A DNA stretch of 64,000 bases from Cohnella faecalis (GCF_003570905.1 NZ_QXJM01000023.1:124001-188000); one strand, 5' to 3'; positions 18,568-29,473 are shown, counted from the first letter of the stretch. The notes: generated by a model not told the origin, from the sequence alone. Program-made: numbers and translations.

Positions 18568-19548
18568 ATGCTAGCGCTCATAAGGAACGAAACGATCAAG
18601 GTGTGGAAAAAGAAACGGTTTGCCGTCATCGTACTTATTTTGTGCGTGCTCATTCCCGTCTTCGTCTATGCCCAAATAAAGATCGCCGAGAATAACCGGG
18701 AGAAATTCAACGAGGACTGGCGAACGCAGCTGCAGAACCGGATTACCGACAATACGAGAGCGCTCGGCAGCGACCGGATTCCCGAAGAGTGGAAAAAATG
18801 GCGCAGAGCTCTCGTTCAACAGCTGCAATACTATTTGGATCATGACATTAACCCCGAGACGCCTAACGGAGTCACGTTTACGAAAAATTTCATGGACAAC
18901 GCCGTGACGCTCTTTATTCCTCTTATGGTGCTTGCGATCGCATCAGATCTCGTCTCCTCGGAGCGGTCGACCGGAACGATCAAGATGCTGCTGACGCGTC
19001 CGGTCAGGCGATGGCGGATTCTCTTCTCGAAGCTGGCGGCTTTGACGTTGTACGTATCGCTCGTCGTCGCCACTACCTACGTGCTCGCGTATTTGATATC
19101 GGGACTCGCATTCGGCTTCGCCGGGTGGGGCGAACCCGTCTTCGTAGGGTTTCGGGTGAACGGAGGAGACGTCGATACGTCGGGCGTTCACGCGATTACT
19201 CAGGCCGCCTATTTGCTCATGCAAGCGGGGCTTGTCTGGTTCTCTTCGATGGTCGTCGCGATCATTGCGCTCATGGTGTCCGTGCTCGTGCGAAGCACGG
19301 CGGCTAGCTTCGTCACGATGATGGCGACGATTATCGCCGGTACGATATTGGCGAACATGGCCTCCTCGTGGCAAAGCGCGAAATATTTGTTCAACGTAAA
19401 CATGGAATTGACCACGTATTTGCGCGGAACGCCTCCTCCCGTCGAAGGGATGACGCTGGGTTTTTCGCTGATTGTGCTGGCAATTTGGGCGGCTGCCGCA
19501 TTGACTACCGCATTCGCCGTCTTTACGAAGCAAGATATATTGAATTAG
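18568..19548 (+). CDS. ABC-2 type transporter permease
   Basis: A 326-residue membrane protein, partner of the preceding ATPase. It has an N-terminal helix (about 17-35), a large external segment (about 36-105) and about five further helices. The conserved ABC-2 pattern SSERSTGTIKMLLTRPVRRWRI follows the second helix. Together the pair is a small exporter of the BcrAB/NatAB class. It ends 127 bases before a strong terminator. Confidence 0.88.
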   Translation: MLALIRNETIKVWKKKRFAVIVLILCVLIPVFVYAQIKIAENNREKFNEDWRTQLQNRITDNTRALGSDRIPEEWKKWRRALVQQLQYYLDHDINPETPNGVTFTKNFMDNAVTLFIPLMVLAIASDLVSSERSTGTIKMLLTRPVRRWRILFSKLAALTLYVSLVVATTYVLAYLISGLAFGFAGWGEPVFVGFRVNGGDVDTSGVHAITQAAYLLMQAGLVWFSSMVVAIIALMVSVLVRSTAASFVTMMATIIAGTILANMASSWQSAKYLFNVNMELTTYLRGTPPPVEGMTLGFSLIVLAIWAAAALTTAFAVFTKQDILN

Positions 19549-19674
19549 CAGTCCTCGAAAATGGGGCAGGTCACGCTGCGATTGAGCATCATCGAAAAAT
19601 AGTAATGCAGGAACGAGTTTTGCACCACTTTTCACGATGGCCTGGCGGCCACCGCCATGAATGAAAATGAACTT

Positions 19675-19732
19675 GGCCTGTGAGCCTGCGTGTTCCATAC
19701 TGGAACTGCAGGTCACAGGCCGATACTTTTTT
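19675..19732 (+). terminator. Long-stem terminator before array 2
   Basis: A stem of about 20 base pairs (GGCCTGTGAGCCTGC and GTTCC on the left, GGAACTGCAGG and TCACAGGCC on the right) with a five-base loop, followed by TTTTTT. It ends the esterase-ABC unit. Confidence 0.85.
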
Positions 19733-19767
19733 GGTAGGACAATCACTCTGAGTCTCAAACTGGCTGA

Positions 19768-20894
19768 ATGTACGGTACCTGTCCCACTGATGCGCGCTTG
19801 ACCGCACTTCTCGCCGAAAGTACGGTACCTCGTCCCACTGATGCGCGCTTGACCGCACTTTTCGCCGAAAGTATGGTACCCCGTCCCACTGATGAGCGCT
19901 CGACCGCAATTCCCGCCGAAAGTATGGTACCTCGTCCCACTGATGCGCGCTTGACCGCACTTTTCGCCGAAAGTATAGTACCTCGTCCCACTGATGAGCG
20001 CTTGACCGCACTTCCCGCCGAAAGTATGGTACCTCGTCCCACTGAAGCGCGCTTGACCGCACTTTTCGCCGAAAGTATAGTACCTCGTCCCACTGATGAG
20101 CGCTTGACCGCACTTCCCGCCGAAAGTATGGTACCTCGTCCCACTGAAGCGCGCTTGACCGCACTTTTCGCCGAAAGTATGGTACCTCGTCCCACTGATG
20201 CGCGCTTGACCGCACTTCCCGCTGAAAGTAAGGTACCTCATCCCACTGTTGCGCGCTTGACCGCACTTCTCGCCGAGAGTATGGTACCTCGTCCCACTGA
20301 TGCGCGCTTGACCGCACTTTTCGCCGAAAGTAAGGTACCTCATCCCACTGATGCGCGCTTGACCGCACTTTTCGCCGAAAGTATAGTACCTCGTCCCACT
20401 GATGCGCGCTTGACCGCACTTCCCGCCGAAAGTAAGGTACCTCATCCCACTGATGCGCGCTTGACCGCACTTTTCGCCGAAAGTATAGTACCTCGTCCCA
20501 CTGATGCGCGCTTGACCGCACTTCCCGCCGAAAGTAGGGTACCTCGTCCCACTGATGCACGCTCGACCGCACTTTTCGCCGAAAGTATGGTACCTCGTCC
20601 CACTGATGCGCGCTCAACCGCACTTTTCGCCGAAAGTACGGTACCTCGTCCCACTGATGCACGCTCGACCGCACTTCCCGCCGAAAGTACGGTACCTCAT
20701 CCCACTGATGCGCGCTTGACCGCACTTTTCGCCGAAAGTAAGGTACCTCGTCCCACTGATGCGCGCTCGCCCGCACTTTTCGCCGAATGTAAGGTACCTC
20801 GTTCCACTGATGCGCGCTTGACCGCACTTCCCGCCGAAAGTATGGTACCTCGTCCCACTGATGCACGCTCGACCGCACTTCCCGCCGAAAGTAT
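19768..20894. repeat. Tandem array of about twenty-two 51-bp repeats (array 2)
   Basis: Twenty-one full 51-base units start at 19786 and every 51 bases to 20806; a truncated unit starts at 20857 and a partial one precedes the first. Each unit carries GCGCGCTTGACCGCACTT, then CGCCGAAAGTA, the palindrome GGTACC and CTCGTCCCACTGAT. Units alternate between TTTTCGCC and TTCCCGCC variants, and some 102-base pairs recur almost exactly (units 4-5 and 6-7; 12-13 and 14-15), implying duplication of two-unit blocks. All three minus frames and one plus frame remain open through the array, which argues against any being a real protein. Confidence 0.95.
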
Positions 20895-21457
20895 ACATTT
20901 CATCCCCGCTGGAGGAAATCCGCTAGTGCTGTGGGCATTGCAAGGCAAGCTTTATCCGGAGAACGTAATCGTCCTGGGAAGCGTCTAAGCGGCTGAGGGA
21001 GCCGGCAAAGGATTTGGGACAAAGTTCCTGATTCATTGATGAGGTATGTTTTAATCCTTATTTTTTTGTCATTAAAACCAAGTAAACGACTTGATTAACA
21101 ATTATTTCGCAGCTTCCTAAACCTTATGGTCGGGGGGCTGTTTCTATATAATAAGAAAATGATTTTAGGCGAAACGGGGGAGCAATCCGTCCGTTGAAAA
21201 ATGGATGCCGGAACATGAATTCGAACGAAACTGCACGGACCTTCCGCGAATAAAGGCAGAGTATGTTTGCGCTTATGTCCAGCCATCCTGTGAGTGAGCA
21301 ATCTTTGTTGAATAGGGATGAATATCTATGAACATCGAGTTTCCGCACATAAAATAGTTTGAACACCTTTGGACAAGAATTACCTTTTGAATTAGAATGA
21401 ACAAATGACAAGCCTTTGCAGAAGGCTCTTATAGAGAGAACGTAAGGAGGTCCATTC
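20895..21457. other. Gene-free stretch between array 2 and parE
   Basis: The first 90 bases continue an array-derived open frame to a stop at 20988 and look like non-coding flank. The rest is AT-richer than the neighbouring genes and presumably holds the parE promoter. A small hairpin, AAGCCTTTGCAGAAGGCTCTT, lies about 30 bases before the parE ribosome binding site. I see no convincing gene, RNA or riboswitch. Confidence 0.5.
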
Positions 21458-23431
21458 GTGACCGATCAACTAGACCTGTTCGCGAAGAACGCGGTTCGGG
21501 GAGAAACGGAATACGGCGCGGACGATATCCAGGTGCTCGAAGGATTGACAGCGGTACGGAAGCGTCCGGGCATGTACATCGGAAGTACGACGGCATCGGG
21601 CCTTCATCATCTGGTATGGGAAATCGTAGACAACGCGGTCGACGAGCATTTGGCCAAGTACTGCTCCAAAATCGACGTTACCGTCCATTCCGACAATTCG
21701 ATCACCGTATTCGACAACGGCCGGGGCATTCCGACGGGCATGCACAAAACCGGAATACCGACCCCGCAGGTCGTGTACACGATCCTGCACGCAGGCGGCA
21801 AATTTGGCGGCGGGGGCTACAAAAAGTCCGGAGGACTGCATGGCGTAGGGGCTTCCGTAACGAACGCCTTGTCCGAATGGCTGGAGGTTGAAATCTACCG
21901 CGAGGGCAAAATACATAAAATGCGGTTCGAGACGTGGACGGACGCGGACGGCAAAGAGCATGTCGGCGAGCCGGTCGGCGGCTTGCAGGTGACGGGCAAC
22001 ACGAACCGGACCGGCACGAAGGTGACGTTCAAGCCGGATCGCAAAGTTTTCCACGGCCACGTGAGCTTGAACTACGATACGCTGTCCGAGCGGCTTCAGG
22101 AGATCGCTTTCCTGAATTCGGGACTGAAGGTTACGCTGACCGACAAGCGCAGCGGCAAAGATGACGTCTTTCATTATGAAGGCGGAGCTCGCCAGTTCGT
22201 TCAGTTTCTGAACGAAGAGAAGACGGTGCTGCACGATGTCATTCATTTCTCCGCGGAGCGGGACGACATCGAGGTAGAGGTTGCCTTGCAATACAACGAC
22301 GGCTATACGGAGACGCTTGCATCGTTCGTTAACGCCATTCCGACGCGGGGCGGCGGTACGCACGAGACCGGCTTCAAGACGGCGTATACCCGGATTATGA
22401 ACGAATACGCGCGCAAGACGGGCCAGCTCAAGGAGAAGGAAAAGAATCTCGAGGGCAACGATCTGCGGGAAGGCATGATGGCCGTCATCAACATCAAGAT
22501 GTCGGACGTCGAATTCGTCGGTCAGACGAAGGATCAACTAGGCAGCGCATCGGCGCGCGGCGTCGTCGACGCCATCGTCGCGGAGAAGATGGCCGTCTTT
22601 CTCGAGGAGAATCCGCAAGTGGCCGGCATGCTGCTGAAGAAGTCGATCCAGGCGTCGAAAGCTCGCGAAGCGGCGCGCAAGGCGCGCGAGGAAATTCGCA
22701 GCGGCAAGAAGCGCAGCGAGAGCGCGAGTCTGGGCGGCAAGCTGTCTCCCGCGCAGTCCAAGGACGCTTCCCGCAACGAGCTGTTCATTGTCGAAGGCGA
22801 TTCGGCTGGCGGCTCGGCGAAGCAAGGGCGCGATTCGAAGCATCAGGCCATCCTCCCGTTGAAGGGGAAGCCGATGAATCCCGAGAAGTCCAAGCTGCTG
22901 GATATATTGAAGAACGACGAGTACAAGGCGATTATTGCCGCTATCGGAGCCGGGATCGGCTCGGAGTTTGACGTCGAGGAATGCAATTATTCGAAGATCG
23001 TCATCATGACCGATGCCGACACTGACGGAGCGCACATTCAGGTGCTGCTTTTGACGTTCTTTTATCGTTATATGAAGCCGCTTATCGACGCGGGACGGGT
23101 ATTTATCGCCCAGCCTCCGCTCTATAAGATTACCCGCAAGTCCGGCAAGCTGGAGACCGTGCGGTATGCGTGGACGGACGATCAGTTGAACAATTACCTC
23201 AAGGAAATCGGCAAAGGCGCCGAACTGCAACGATACAAAGGGCTCGGAGAGATGAATCCGGACCAGCTGTGGGAGACGACGATGAACCCGGAGACGCGCA
23301 CTTTTTTGCAGGTGCAGATCGAAGATGCGGCCAAGGCGGAGCGCCGGGTGTCGACGCTTATGGGAGACAAGGTCGATCCGCGCAAGCGCTGGATTATCGA
23401 GAACGTCGATTTCACCGAGTACGCGGAGTGA
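21458..23431 (+). CDS. parE: DNA topoisomerase IV subunit B
   Basis: ATPase subunit of topoisomerase IV, which decatenates daughter chromosomes. It has 657 residues. The GHKL ATPase shows VDNAVDE, FDNGRGIP and the lid GLHGVGASVTNALS; the Toprim domain shows EGDSAGGSAKQGRD and TDADTDGAHI. The GTG start at 21458 follows AAGGAGG. It is immediately upstream of parC, and the pairing separates it from gyrB, which normally lies near the origin with recF. A quinolone or novobiocin target by family. Confidence 0.95.
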   Translation: MTDQLDLFAKNAVRGETEYGADDIQVLEGLTAVRKRPGMYIGSTTASGLHHLVWEIVDNAVDEHLAKYCSKIDVTVHSDNSITVFDNGRGIPTGMHKTGIPTPQVVYTILHAGGKFGGGGYKKSGGLHGVGASVTNALSEWLEVEIYREGKIHKMRFETWTDADGKEHVGEPVGGLQVTGNTNRTGTKVTFKPDRKVFHGHVSLNYDTLSERLQEIAFLNSGLKVTLTDKRSGKDDVFHYEGGARQFVQFLNEEKTVLHDVIHFSAERDDIEVEVALQYNDGYTETLASFVNAIPTRGGGTHETGFKTAYTRIMNEYARKTGQLKEKEKNLEGNDLREGMMAVINIKMSDVEFVGQTKDQLGSASARGVVDAIVAEKMAVFLEENPQVAGMLLKKSIQASKAREAARKAREEIRSGKKRSESASLGGKLSPAQSKDASRNELFIVEGDSAGGSAKQGRDSKHQAILPLKGKPMNPEKSKLLDILKNDEYKAIIAAIGAGIGSEFDVEECNYSKIVIMTDADTDGAHIQVLLLTFFYRYMKPLIDAGRVFIAQPPLYKITRKSGKLETVRYAWTDDQLNNYLKEIGKGAELQRYKGLGEMNPDQLWETTMNPETRTFLQVQIEDAAKAERRVSTLMGDKVDPRKRWIIENVDFTEYAE

Positions 23432-23495
23432 AATTAGCGGTACCTTCGGCTCCGCTCCGAAACAGATTCAGCCGAAAGAGTGAACGGGGGATAAA

Positions 23496-25973
23496 ATGAG
23501 TCTTCTAGAACAGTTCTTGCCGGCGTTCCTCGAAGAAGTTGTCGGGGACCGCTTCGGACGCTATTCCAAATATATTATTCAAGACAGGGCGATACCCGAT
23601 GTTAGGGATGGCCTGAAGCCGGTGCAACGCCGAATCTTGTACGCGATGTACGATTCGGGCAATACACCGGACAAACCGTATCGCAAATCGGCCAAGACGG
23701 TCGGCGACGTAATGGGGAATTATCATCCGCATGGCGATTCGTCGATTTATGACGGCATGGTGAGGATGGCGCAGCCTTGGAAGCTCGCGCATATGCTTAT
23801 CGACGGCCACGGCAACTGGGGATCGATGGACGACGATCCTCCGGCGGCGATGCGTTATACGGAGGCGCGCTTATCGACGATTGCAATGGAAATGCTGCGC
23901 GATATCGAGAAAAGAACCGTTCAGTTCAAGGACAACTTCGATAACTCGACCAAGGAACCCGTCGTTCTGCCTTCGCGTTATCCGAACCTGCTTGTGAACG
24001 GGGTCAGCGGCATTTCGGCAGGCTTTGCGACGGAAATTCCGACGCATAACCTGCGCGAAATTATCGATGCGTGCATTGCCGTTATGAACAAGCCGGATAT
24101 TACGGTAGCGGAGCTCATGACGATTGTCAAAGGGCCGGATTTGCCGACCGGCGGCATCATTATGGGCGAGGAAGGAATCCGTGAAGCTTATGAGACGGGA
24201 AAAGGACGTATGTACGTTCGTTCGAAGACCGCGATTGAGGATCTTCGCGGCGGCAAGCAGCAAATCGTCGTAACCGAAATCCCTTATCAGATCGTCAAGT
24301 CGAAGCTGGTTAACGCCATCGATAACCTGCGCATCGAGAAAAAGGTCGAGGGCATCGCCGAGGTGCGCGACGAAAGCGGCCGCAACGGCTTGCGAATCGT
24401 CATCGAGCTGAAGAAGGATGCCGATCCGCACGGAATACTCGCTTACTTGCTGAAGAAGACCGATCTGCAAATTACTTATAGTTTCAATATGGTCGCTATC
24501 GTCAACAAAGCGCCGCGCCAGCTAGGCATCAAGCCCATTCTGGAAGCGTACGTCGAGCATCAGAAGGAAGTCGTCACGCACCGGACCCAATATGATTTGG
24601 AGAAGGCGGAAGACCGCGCCCACGTGCTCGAAGGGCTCGTCAAAGCGCTGAATCTGCTGGATGCCGTCATCGAGACGATCAAAGCATCCAAAAACCGTCA
24701 AGATGCGCAAAACAATCTCGTCGCCAAGTTCGGCTTCTCCGAGCGGCAAGCCGATTCGATTTTGACGTTGCAGCTGTACCGATTGACCAATCTCGAAATT
24801 ACGTCGCTCGAAAAAGAACATGCCGATACGCTCAAGAAAATTGCGCAGCTTCGCTCCATTTTGGACAGTCCGCGCAAGCTGCTCGGCGTCATCAAGGACG
24901 AGTTGACCGAAATTCGCGACAAATACGGCATCGATCGCCGTTCCGTCATTCAGGGCGAAGTGGAAGAAATTAAAGTCAACCTGGAAGTAACTGTACCGGC
25001 CGAGGATGTGCTCGTCACGCTGAGCCGGGAAGGCTATGTGAAACGGACGAGCTTGCTCTCGTTCACTCGTTCGGGCGGCGAGCTTGGCAGCGCCGGGGTG
25101 AAGGAAGGCGACGTTATCCGCTGGAGCCTCGGGGTAAGCACGCTTGATCCGCTCTTGCTGTTCACGCAGAAGGGGTCCTATTTTCTGCTTCCGGTCCATC
25201 AGATTCCGGAGTTCAAGTGGAAGGATACCGGAACGGCTGTCGTCAATTTGCTGCCGCTCGCGAAGGACGACCGGATCGTAGGCATTATTCCCGTCAAGCC
25301 GGCCGAGTTTGCCGCAGCTCCATCCGCCGGTGAAGACGCAGCCGGTCCAGCTCTCGTATTCGTGACGAAGCGCGGCCAAGTGAAGCGCACGCTTCTTACG
25401 GATTACGCAACGACGCGAAGCATGGCCATAGCCGCTTGCAAAGTCGCGGAGGGCGATGAAATTATTAAAGTGTTCCGCAGCAGCGATTCGTCGGAAGATT
25501 TGATGCTTGTAACCGAGCAAGGAATGAGCATCAAGTTCGGCTTAGGCGAGGTAAGCCTGCAAGGGCGAGTCGCTGGCGGTGTCCGCGGCATCGCGCTTAA
25601 GGAGAACGACGCGATTGCGGATGCGATTCCGGTTGCCGGGGACGAAGGCGAGATTATGGTGCTGTCCGATTACGGCTATGCGAAACGGACGCTGCTTCTT
25701 GACTATCCCGTTCAAGGACGGGGAGGAAAAGGCATTCAGACGTTCGAATTCAAGGAAGGCAAGCGAGTTCGTCCGAACGGAACGAAGCTCGTCTCGGCGT
25801 TCCACGTTAAGGAGGCCGTCACCGTGCAAGCGATGACGGCCGGAGGAACGCTGACCGAATTCCATTCGGAATCCGCTCCGATCGAGGATCGAAGGGGACA
25901 AGGGAAAGCGGTCGCGGCCGCGGAACGGTCCGATCTGTTGGTCGAATCCTTCCTGAAGCCGTTGCAATCCTGA
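23496..25973 (+). CDS. parC: DNA topoisomerase IV subunit A
   Basis: DNA-cleaving subunit of topoisomerase IV, 825 residues. The catalytic Tyr is in MRYTEARLS. The quinolone-determining region reads [19 protein letters not shown], keeping Ser and an acidic residue at the two main resistance positions, so no resistance substitution is evident there. The C-terminal beta-pinwheel domain is present, with blade motifs such as [16 protein letters not shown] and GYAKRTLL. It is 64 bases downstream of parE, with GAACGGGGG upstream of the ATG. Confidence 0.95.
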   Translation: MSLLEQFLPAFLEEVVGDRFGRYSKYIIQDRAIPDVRDGLKPVQRRILYAMYDSGNTPDKPYRKSAKTVGDVMGNYHPHGDSSIYDGMVRMAQPWKLAHMLIDGHGNWGSMDDDPPAAMRYTEARLSTIAMEMLRDIEKRTVQFKDNFDNSTKEPVVLPSRYPNLLVNGVSGISAGFATEIPTHNLREIIDACIAVMNKPDITVAELMTIVKGPDLPTGGIIMGEEGIREAYETGKGRMYVRSKTAIEDLRGGKQQIVVTEIPYQIVKSKLVNAIDNLRIEKKVEGIAEVRDESGRNGLRIVIELKKDADPHGILAYLLKKTDLQITYSFNMVAIVNKAPRQLGIKPILEAYVEHQKEVVTHRTQYDLEKAEDRAHVLEGLVKALNLLDAVIETIKASKNRQDAQNNLVAKFGFSERQADSILTLQLYRLTNLEITSLEKEHADTLKKIAQLRSILDSPRKLLGVIKDELTEIRDKYGIDRRSVIQGEVEEIKVNLEVTVPAEDVLVTLSREGYVKRTSLLSFTRSGGELGSAGVKEGDVIRWSLGVSTLDPLLLFTQKGSYFLLPVHQIPEFKWKDTGTAVVNLLPLAKDDRIVGIIPVKPAEFAAAPSAGEDAAGPALVFVTKRGQVKRTLLTDYATTRSMAIAACKVAEGDEIIKVFRSSDSSEDLMLVTEQGMSIKFGLGEVSLQGRVAGGVRGIALKENDAIADAIPVAGDEGEIMVLSDYGYAKRTLLLDYPVQGRGGKGIQTFEFKEGKRVRPNGTKLVSAFHVKEAVTVQAMTAGGTLTEFHSESAPIEDRRGQGKAVAAAERSDLLVESFLKPLQS

Positions 25974-26004
25974 TCGACGCTTCAGGGCGGATTGGAACGA
26001 ATTC

Positions 26005-26181
26005 TTAGTCGAACGGCTCGTTCTGCGAATCCGACTGGTCGATCCAGCGGAGCAGCATATCCAAGACGACCCACAGGGGCACCGGCTCTTCGAGCCGTTC
26101 CAGCCACTGGGGGTCTTCTATTAAGCCGGCGTTGCGGGCCATCTGACCGATCATTTTGATGCGGCTGTCCAAAGAATTCAT
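26005..26181 (-). CDS. Small conserved-type hypothetical protein (58 residues)
   Basis: A short acidic protein starting at the ATG at 26181, which has an excellent GAGGAGG site. The frame continues upstream to 26307, but those residues lack a ribosome binding site and overlap the likely promoter region. It reads MNSLDSRIKMIGQMARNAGL and continues with PVPLWVVLDMLLRWIDQSD. It has amphipathic helical character and no Cys or metal motif. It is divergent from the MarR gene and convergent with parC. I do not recognise a named family. Confidence 0.65.
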   Translation of the reverse strand: MNSLDSRIKMIGQMARNAGLIEDPQWLERLEEPVPLWVVLDMLLRWIDQSDSQNEPFD

Positions 26182-26380
26182 GAAGCTCGCCTCCTCGCGA
26201 AGCAGAGTTGTTCTGTCGCGTTTCACCATTTTTTTCGATAGTATATGTCGTAGGCAGTCGCCTTGTTCGTCCTTTTGCAGATTTATGTCGTAAATATTTA
26301 ATTGCATTAAACTATCTTTCGACAGGGGCTCTGCGTATAATTAAAGTGAAGGCATCGTTCGGGATGAAAGGGGCGTACCT

Positions 26381-26875
26381 ATGGAGCCGGCAGCGGATTT
26401 TGTGAAAAGCTGGATGAAGCTAACGAAGGATTGGAATGCGCTTCTCGAAGCGGAGCTGGCTCCGCAGCTGACGGCCGGTCAGCTCGAGGTGCTTGAGCTG
26501 CTGCTCGCGCACGAGCCGATGAAGCCGTCCGATTTGCTTCCCTATTTGGAGACGACTCCGGCGGCCATTACGACGCTTCTCGACCGGATGGAACGCGCGG
26601 GTCTGGTCGTGAGAAATCGGAACGAGGGCGATCGGCGCATCGTCTGGGTCACCATGACGGAGCTCGGCCGTTCGGAAGTGGAGAGAGGCGTCAAGGTTCG
26701 GACGGATGTGGCGAACCGATCGCTTGATCGGCTGTCCTCCCATAACCGTCAATTGCTCGTTTATTTGATCAGCAAAGTCGCGGGCACAAGAGATGCAGCT
26801 GCTGCCGCTGAACGTCAGGCGTCCGCCAAGCCCCAATCGGAGGACGAGACGGAAGTCGGAACGAACGCTTCTTGA
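26381..26875 (+). CDS. MarR-family transcriptional regulator
   Basis: A 164-residue winged-helix regulator. The core shows ELLLAHEPMKPSDLLPYLET, the recognition helix TTPAAITTLLDRMERAGLV and the wing RNRNEGDRRIVWVTMTELG, all standard MarR. The start has GAAAGGGG upstream. A polar C-terminal tail (about 140-164) is low-complexity. No obvious target operon is adjacent except the divergent 58-residue gene. A terminator follows. Confidence 0.92.
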   Translation: MEPAADFVKSWMKLTKDWNALLEAELAPQLTAGQLEVLELLLAHEPMKPSDLLPYLETTPAAITTLLDRMERAGLVVRNRNEGDRRIVWVTMTELGRSEVERGVKVRTDVANRSLDRLSSHNRQLLVYLISKVAGTRDAAAAAERQASAKPQSEDETEVGTNAS

Positions 26876-26910
26876 TGGGAGGCTGAGCTGCAGCTTTGGC
26901 ACGATAATTG

Positions 26911-26962
26911 AAACGCTCTGCGGGACCACGGAATTGTCGGTCGCCTCAGAGCGTTTTTTGGT
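26911..26962 (+). terminator. Terminator after the MarR gene
   Basis: AACGCTCTG pairs with CAGAGCGTT across a partly paired loop and is followed by a T tract. Confidence 0.8.
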
Positions 26963-27040
26963 ATCGTGTTGGCGGAGCAAGCTAAAGCGATGTTGTTGAT
27001 TGATCCCGGTGTGGCTGTAAGATCTTCCCGGCAAACCTAA

Positions 27041-27055
27041 CTGTATTTCATACAG
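27041..27055. promoter_or_regulatory. Perfect small palindrome CTGTAT-TTC-ATACAG
   Basis: This inverted repeat lies in the gene-free 26963-27257 interval between the MarR gene and the end of the CapA gene. The interval is otherwise AT-rich with no convincing gene. Since both neighbours end or converge here, a promoter role is not obvious; it may be a relic of a dispersed intergenic repeat. Confidence 0.35.
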
Positions 27056-27257
27056 GCAATTTGCACAGATAAGGGATAGCTTTGTAATTTCCCGCAAAAT
27101 GTGCAGTTAACTAAGAAGGATTTCATTATGCCGGTCTTCTTTAGCTCGAATAACGGTACGCAATGCAGGTATTGTTCAACGCAGAGGAAGCGATCCTCCA
27201 ATTAACGGCAGCTTTTGCAGCTAGTCGATTTCGTGTACATCGTCTATTCATGAAACG

Positions 27258-28522
27258 CTACTTTACCAAGCTTTGCAGATGTTTATTCAAGCTTTCGAGC
27301 TGTTTGGTCATGCGAGTGTAATCTTGAGCGGTTAGCTTCGGATTATTATGAGCTTTAATCGACTGTTCCATCGGCAGAATCGTATAATACTTCTTTTTGT
27401 TCACGCGCTGCATATGGACTTTGGTGGGAGTTAAGCTGATCGCGTCCCATTCCGTGCGGGACTCTCCGTTCGCATCGGTCGTCTTCGTTAGCTTGATGCC
27501 AAAAATAAGTCCGACGTCCTGCCACTCCTCGGACTGGTTGGATATGAAGTTGCCGAGCGAGTAAATGACGACGCCTCGATGCGGCTCTCCGTCCGCGCTG
27601 TCGGCTGCGGATACTTCAATGATGTCGTAAGGCTGAACGACATGAGGATGAGAGCCGAGCACGACATCGGCGCCTGCGGCGACGACATCATGTGCGATTG
27701 CGATTTGCTGTTCGTTCGGCATTCGCTGGTATTCCGTACCGAAATGAAGCGATACCGATACGGCGTCGGCTCCCGCTTCCCGCAGTCTGTGTATATGCTC
27801 CCGAATCGCAGGCAAGTCGATGAGGTCTACCGCGTATTTCTTATCCTCGGGCACCGGAATGCCGTTCGTCCCGTAGGTGCAAGCGAGCAGGCCAAGCTTG
27901 ATGCCGTTTCTTTCTTCGATAACGAGGCGCTCGGCGTCTTCGGGAGACGAGGATGTGCCGAACGGCACCAAACCTGCCTGGCGCACGTTGCGGAGCGTAC
28001 GGACGATGCCGGTGAAACCCCGATCCATCGAATGATTGTTGGCGGTAGATACGAGCTGCACCCCGCGCCTTTCAAGGCATCGGCCAATTCCGCCGGTGCA
28101 TTGAACCTGGGAAAGCCTGTATACTTCAGGTCCGCGCCGGCCAGAGGCGTCTCCAGATTGGCGATTACCCAGTCGGCTTGCATGAAGATCGGGGCGACCC
28201 GCTCGAACCAGGGAGACATATCGTATGTGTTGCTCTTGGCATCATAATAAGCCGGAAGCTGGGGAGAATGGACCATAACGTCTCCGACAGCCAGCAGCGT
28301 CGCGGTATTGATTTCGGGAGGTCTGACGTCTTCAGGTTTGGAATCGTCCGAAGACGAGGCCGTCGGAGGAGCGGACACGGAGCCGGAAGGAGCGGGGGAA
28401 GCCGCTGGCTTCCCGGAGGGAGAAGAGGAAGGGGAGAGGGGGGATGAAGTCGCCGAACAAGCCGTCAACAGTCCCACGGACAAATACATAGCCAGCAAGT
28501 ACGTCTTTCGCGGCCCCCTCAT
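27258..28522 (-). pseudogene. CapA-family lipoprotein (poly-gamma-glutamate synthesis type), frameshifted
   Basis: Read minus-strand from an ATG at 28522 (preceded by GAGGTGGGAG), the protein starts with a lipoprotein signal (LLTAC lipobox) and a Ser/Pro-rich linker, then the CapA metallophosphatase-like fold: LLAVGDVMVH, NLETPLAG, STANNHSMDRG, LGSHPHVVQP and IYSLGNFISN. The reading frame breaks at the run of four C (four G on the coding strand) at 28061-28064: upstream ends ...ADALKGAG and downstream resumes VQLVSTANNHSMD. One extra G would restore one frame of about 421 codons. It may be a sequencing indel, a phase-variable tract or a recent mutation; the rest shows no decay. Function in capsule-like polyglutamate handling is family knowledge. 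Confidence 0.85.
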
Positions 28523-28579
28523 TCTCCCACCTCTTTCAACCGTCCGCTGCTTGCGGTCTTTTTCTAATTTGCGCATACG

Positions 28580-29449
28580 TTAACGATCGCTTTCCCAACG
28601 TCCATAGATGCCGCACGGCAGAGTTAGTCCGCTCTTCGTAATGGGCAGCCCGATTTCTCCGCAATCCGATTTGCCGCCGAACTTGCGGCCGATGGCCATA
28701 TCCAGCAAGTTGTTCAGCACCGTAGGGGACAACCCGGTCGTGTACGAATTGACAAGTATGAAGAGCGGATTGTCCGATAAAATCTCGGTGCACGACTGCA
28801 GGAACGGGAACAGGTTTTCTTCCAGCTTCCACATTTCGCCGTTCGGGCCTCGTCCGTATGACGGAGGGTCCATGATGATGGCGTCGTATTTGCGTCCGCG
28901 CCGCTGTTCGCGTTGCACGAATTTGAATACATCGTCCGTAATGTAACGAACGGAAGCATCGGCAAGCCCCGACAGCTGGGCGTTCTCCTTGGCCCATTGA
29001 ACCATCCCTTTGGAAGCGTCGACGTGGCAGACGTCCGCTCCGGCCGCGGCGGACGCGACCGTCGCTCCGCCTGTGTACGCGAACAAATTAAGGACGGAAA
29101 TCGGACGGTTCGCGCTCCGAATTTTGTCCATCATCCAGCTCCAATTGACCGCTTGCTCGGGGAACAAGCCCGTATGCTTGAAGCTCGTCGGCTTAATGTG
29201 GAAACGGAGCGGTCCGTAGGAGATGCTCCACCGCTCAGGCAGCGTCTTCCGGAACGTCCATTGGCCGCCTCCAGAGGAGCTTCTGTGATAATGGCCGTCG
29301 GCCTGCTTCCAAGCGCCGGACTCGGATGCGATCGGCCAAATGATTTGGGGATCCGGACGCCGCAGGATGACGTCACCCCAGCGTTCCAGTTTTTCACCGT
29401 TGCCGGTATCGAGCAGTTCGTAATCTTTCCAATCGCGTGCCATTCTCAT
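28580..29449 (-). CDS. Class I SAM-dependent methyltransferase (RlmI/PF10672-like)
   Basis: A 289-residue methyltransferase. SAM-binding motif I is VLNLFAYTGGATVAS, motif II ends in HVDASKGMVQWAKEN, and the catalytic motif is MDPPSYGRGPNG. The DPPSY motif and long N-terminal region resemble rRNA large-subunit cytosine methyltransferases, but no PUA domain is evident, so RNA methylation is an inference. The ATG at 29449 has a modest GGAAG site; a second ATG two codons on is possible. It lies between CapA and the response regulator on the same strand. Confidence 0.85.
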   Translation of the reverse strand: MRMARDWKDYELLDTGNGEKLERWGDVILRRPDPQIIWPIASESGAWKQADGHYHRSSSGGGQWTFRKTLPERWSISYGPLRFHIKPTSFKHTGLFPEQAVNWSWMMDKIRSANRPISVLNLFAYTGGATVASAAAGADVCHVDASKGMVQWAKENAQLSGLADASVRYITDDVFKFVQREQRRGRKYDAIIMDPPSYGRGPNGEMWKLEENLFPFLQSCTEILSDNPLFILVNSYTTGLSPTVLNNLLDMAIGRKFGGKSDCGEIGLPITKSGLTLPCGIYGRWESDR

Positions 29450-29473
29450 GAGGGGGCGTTCTTCCTTTTGTCG

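Noticed and set aside
18943-20988. Several long repetitive proteins over array 2 on both strands
   Set aside because: All three minus frames and one plus frame are open at once, some running into the permease gene. This is the expected artefact of a stop-free repeat whose length divides by three.
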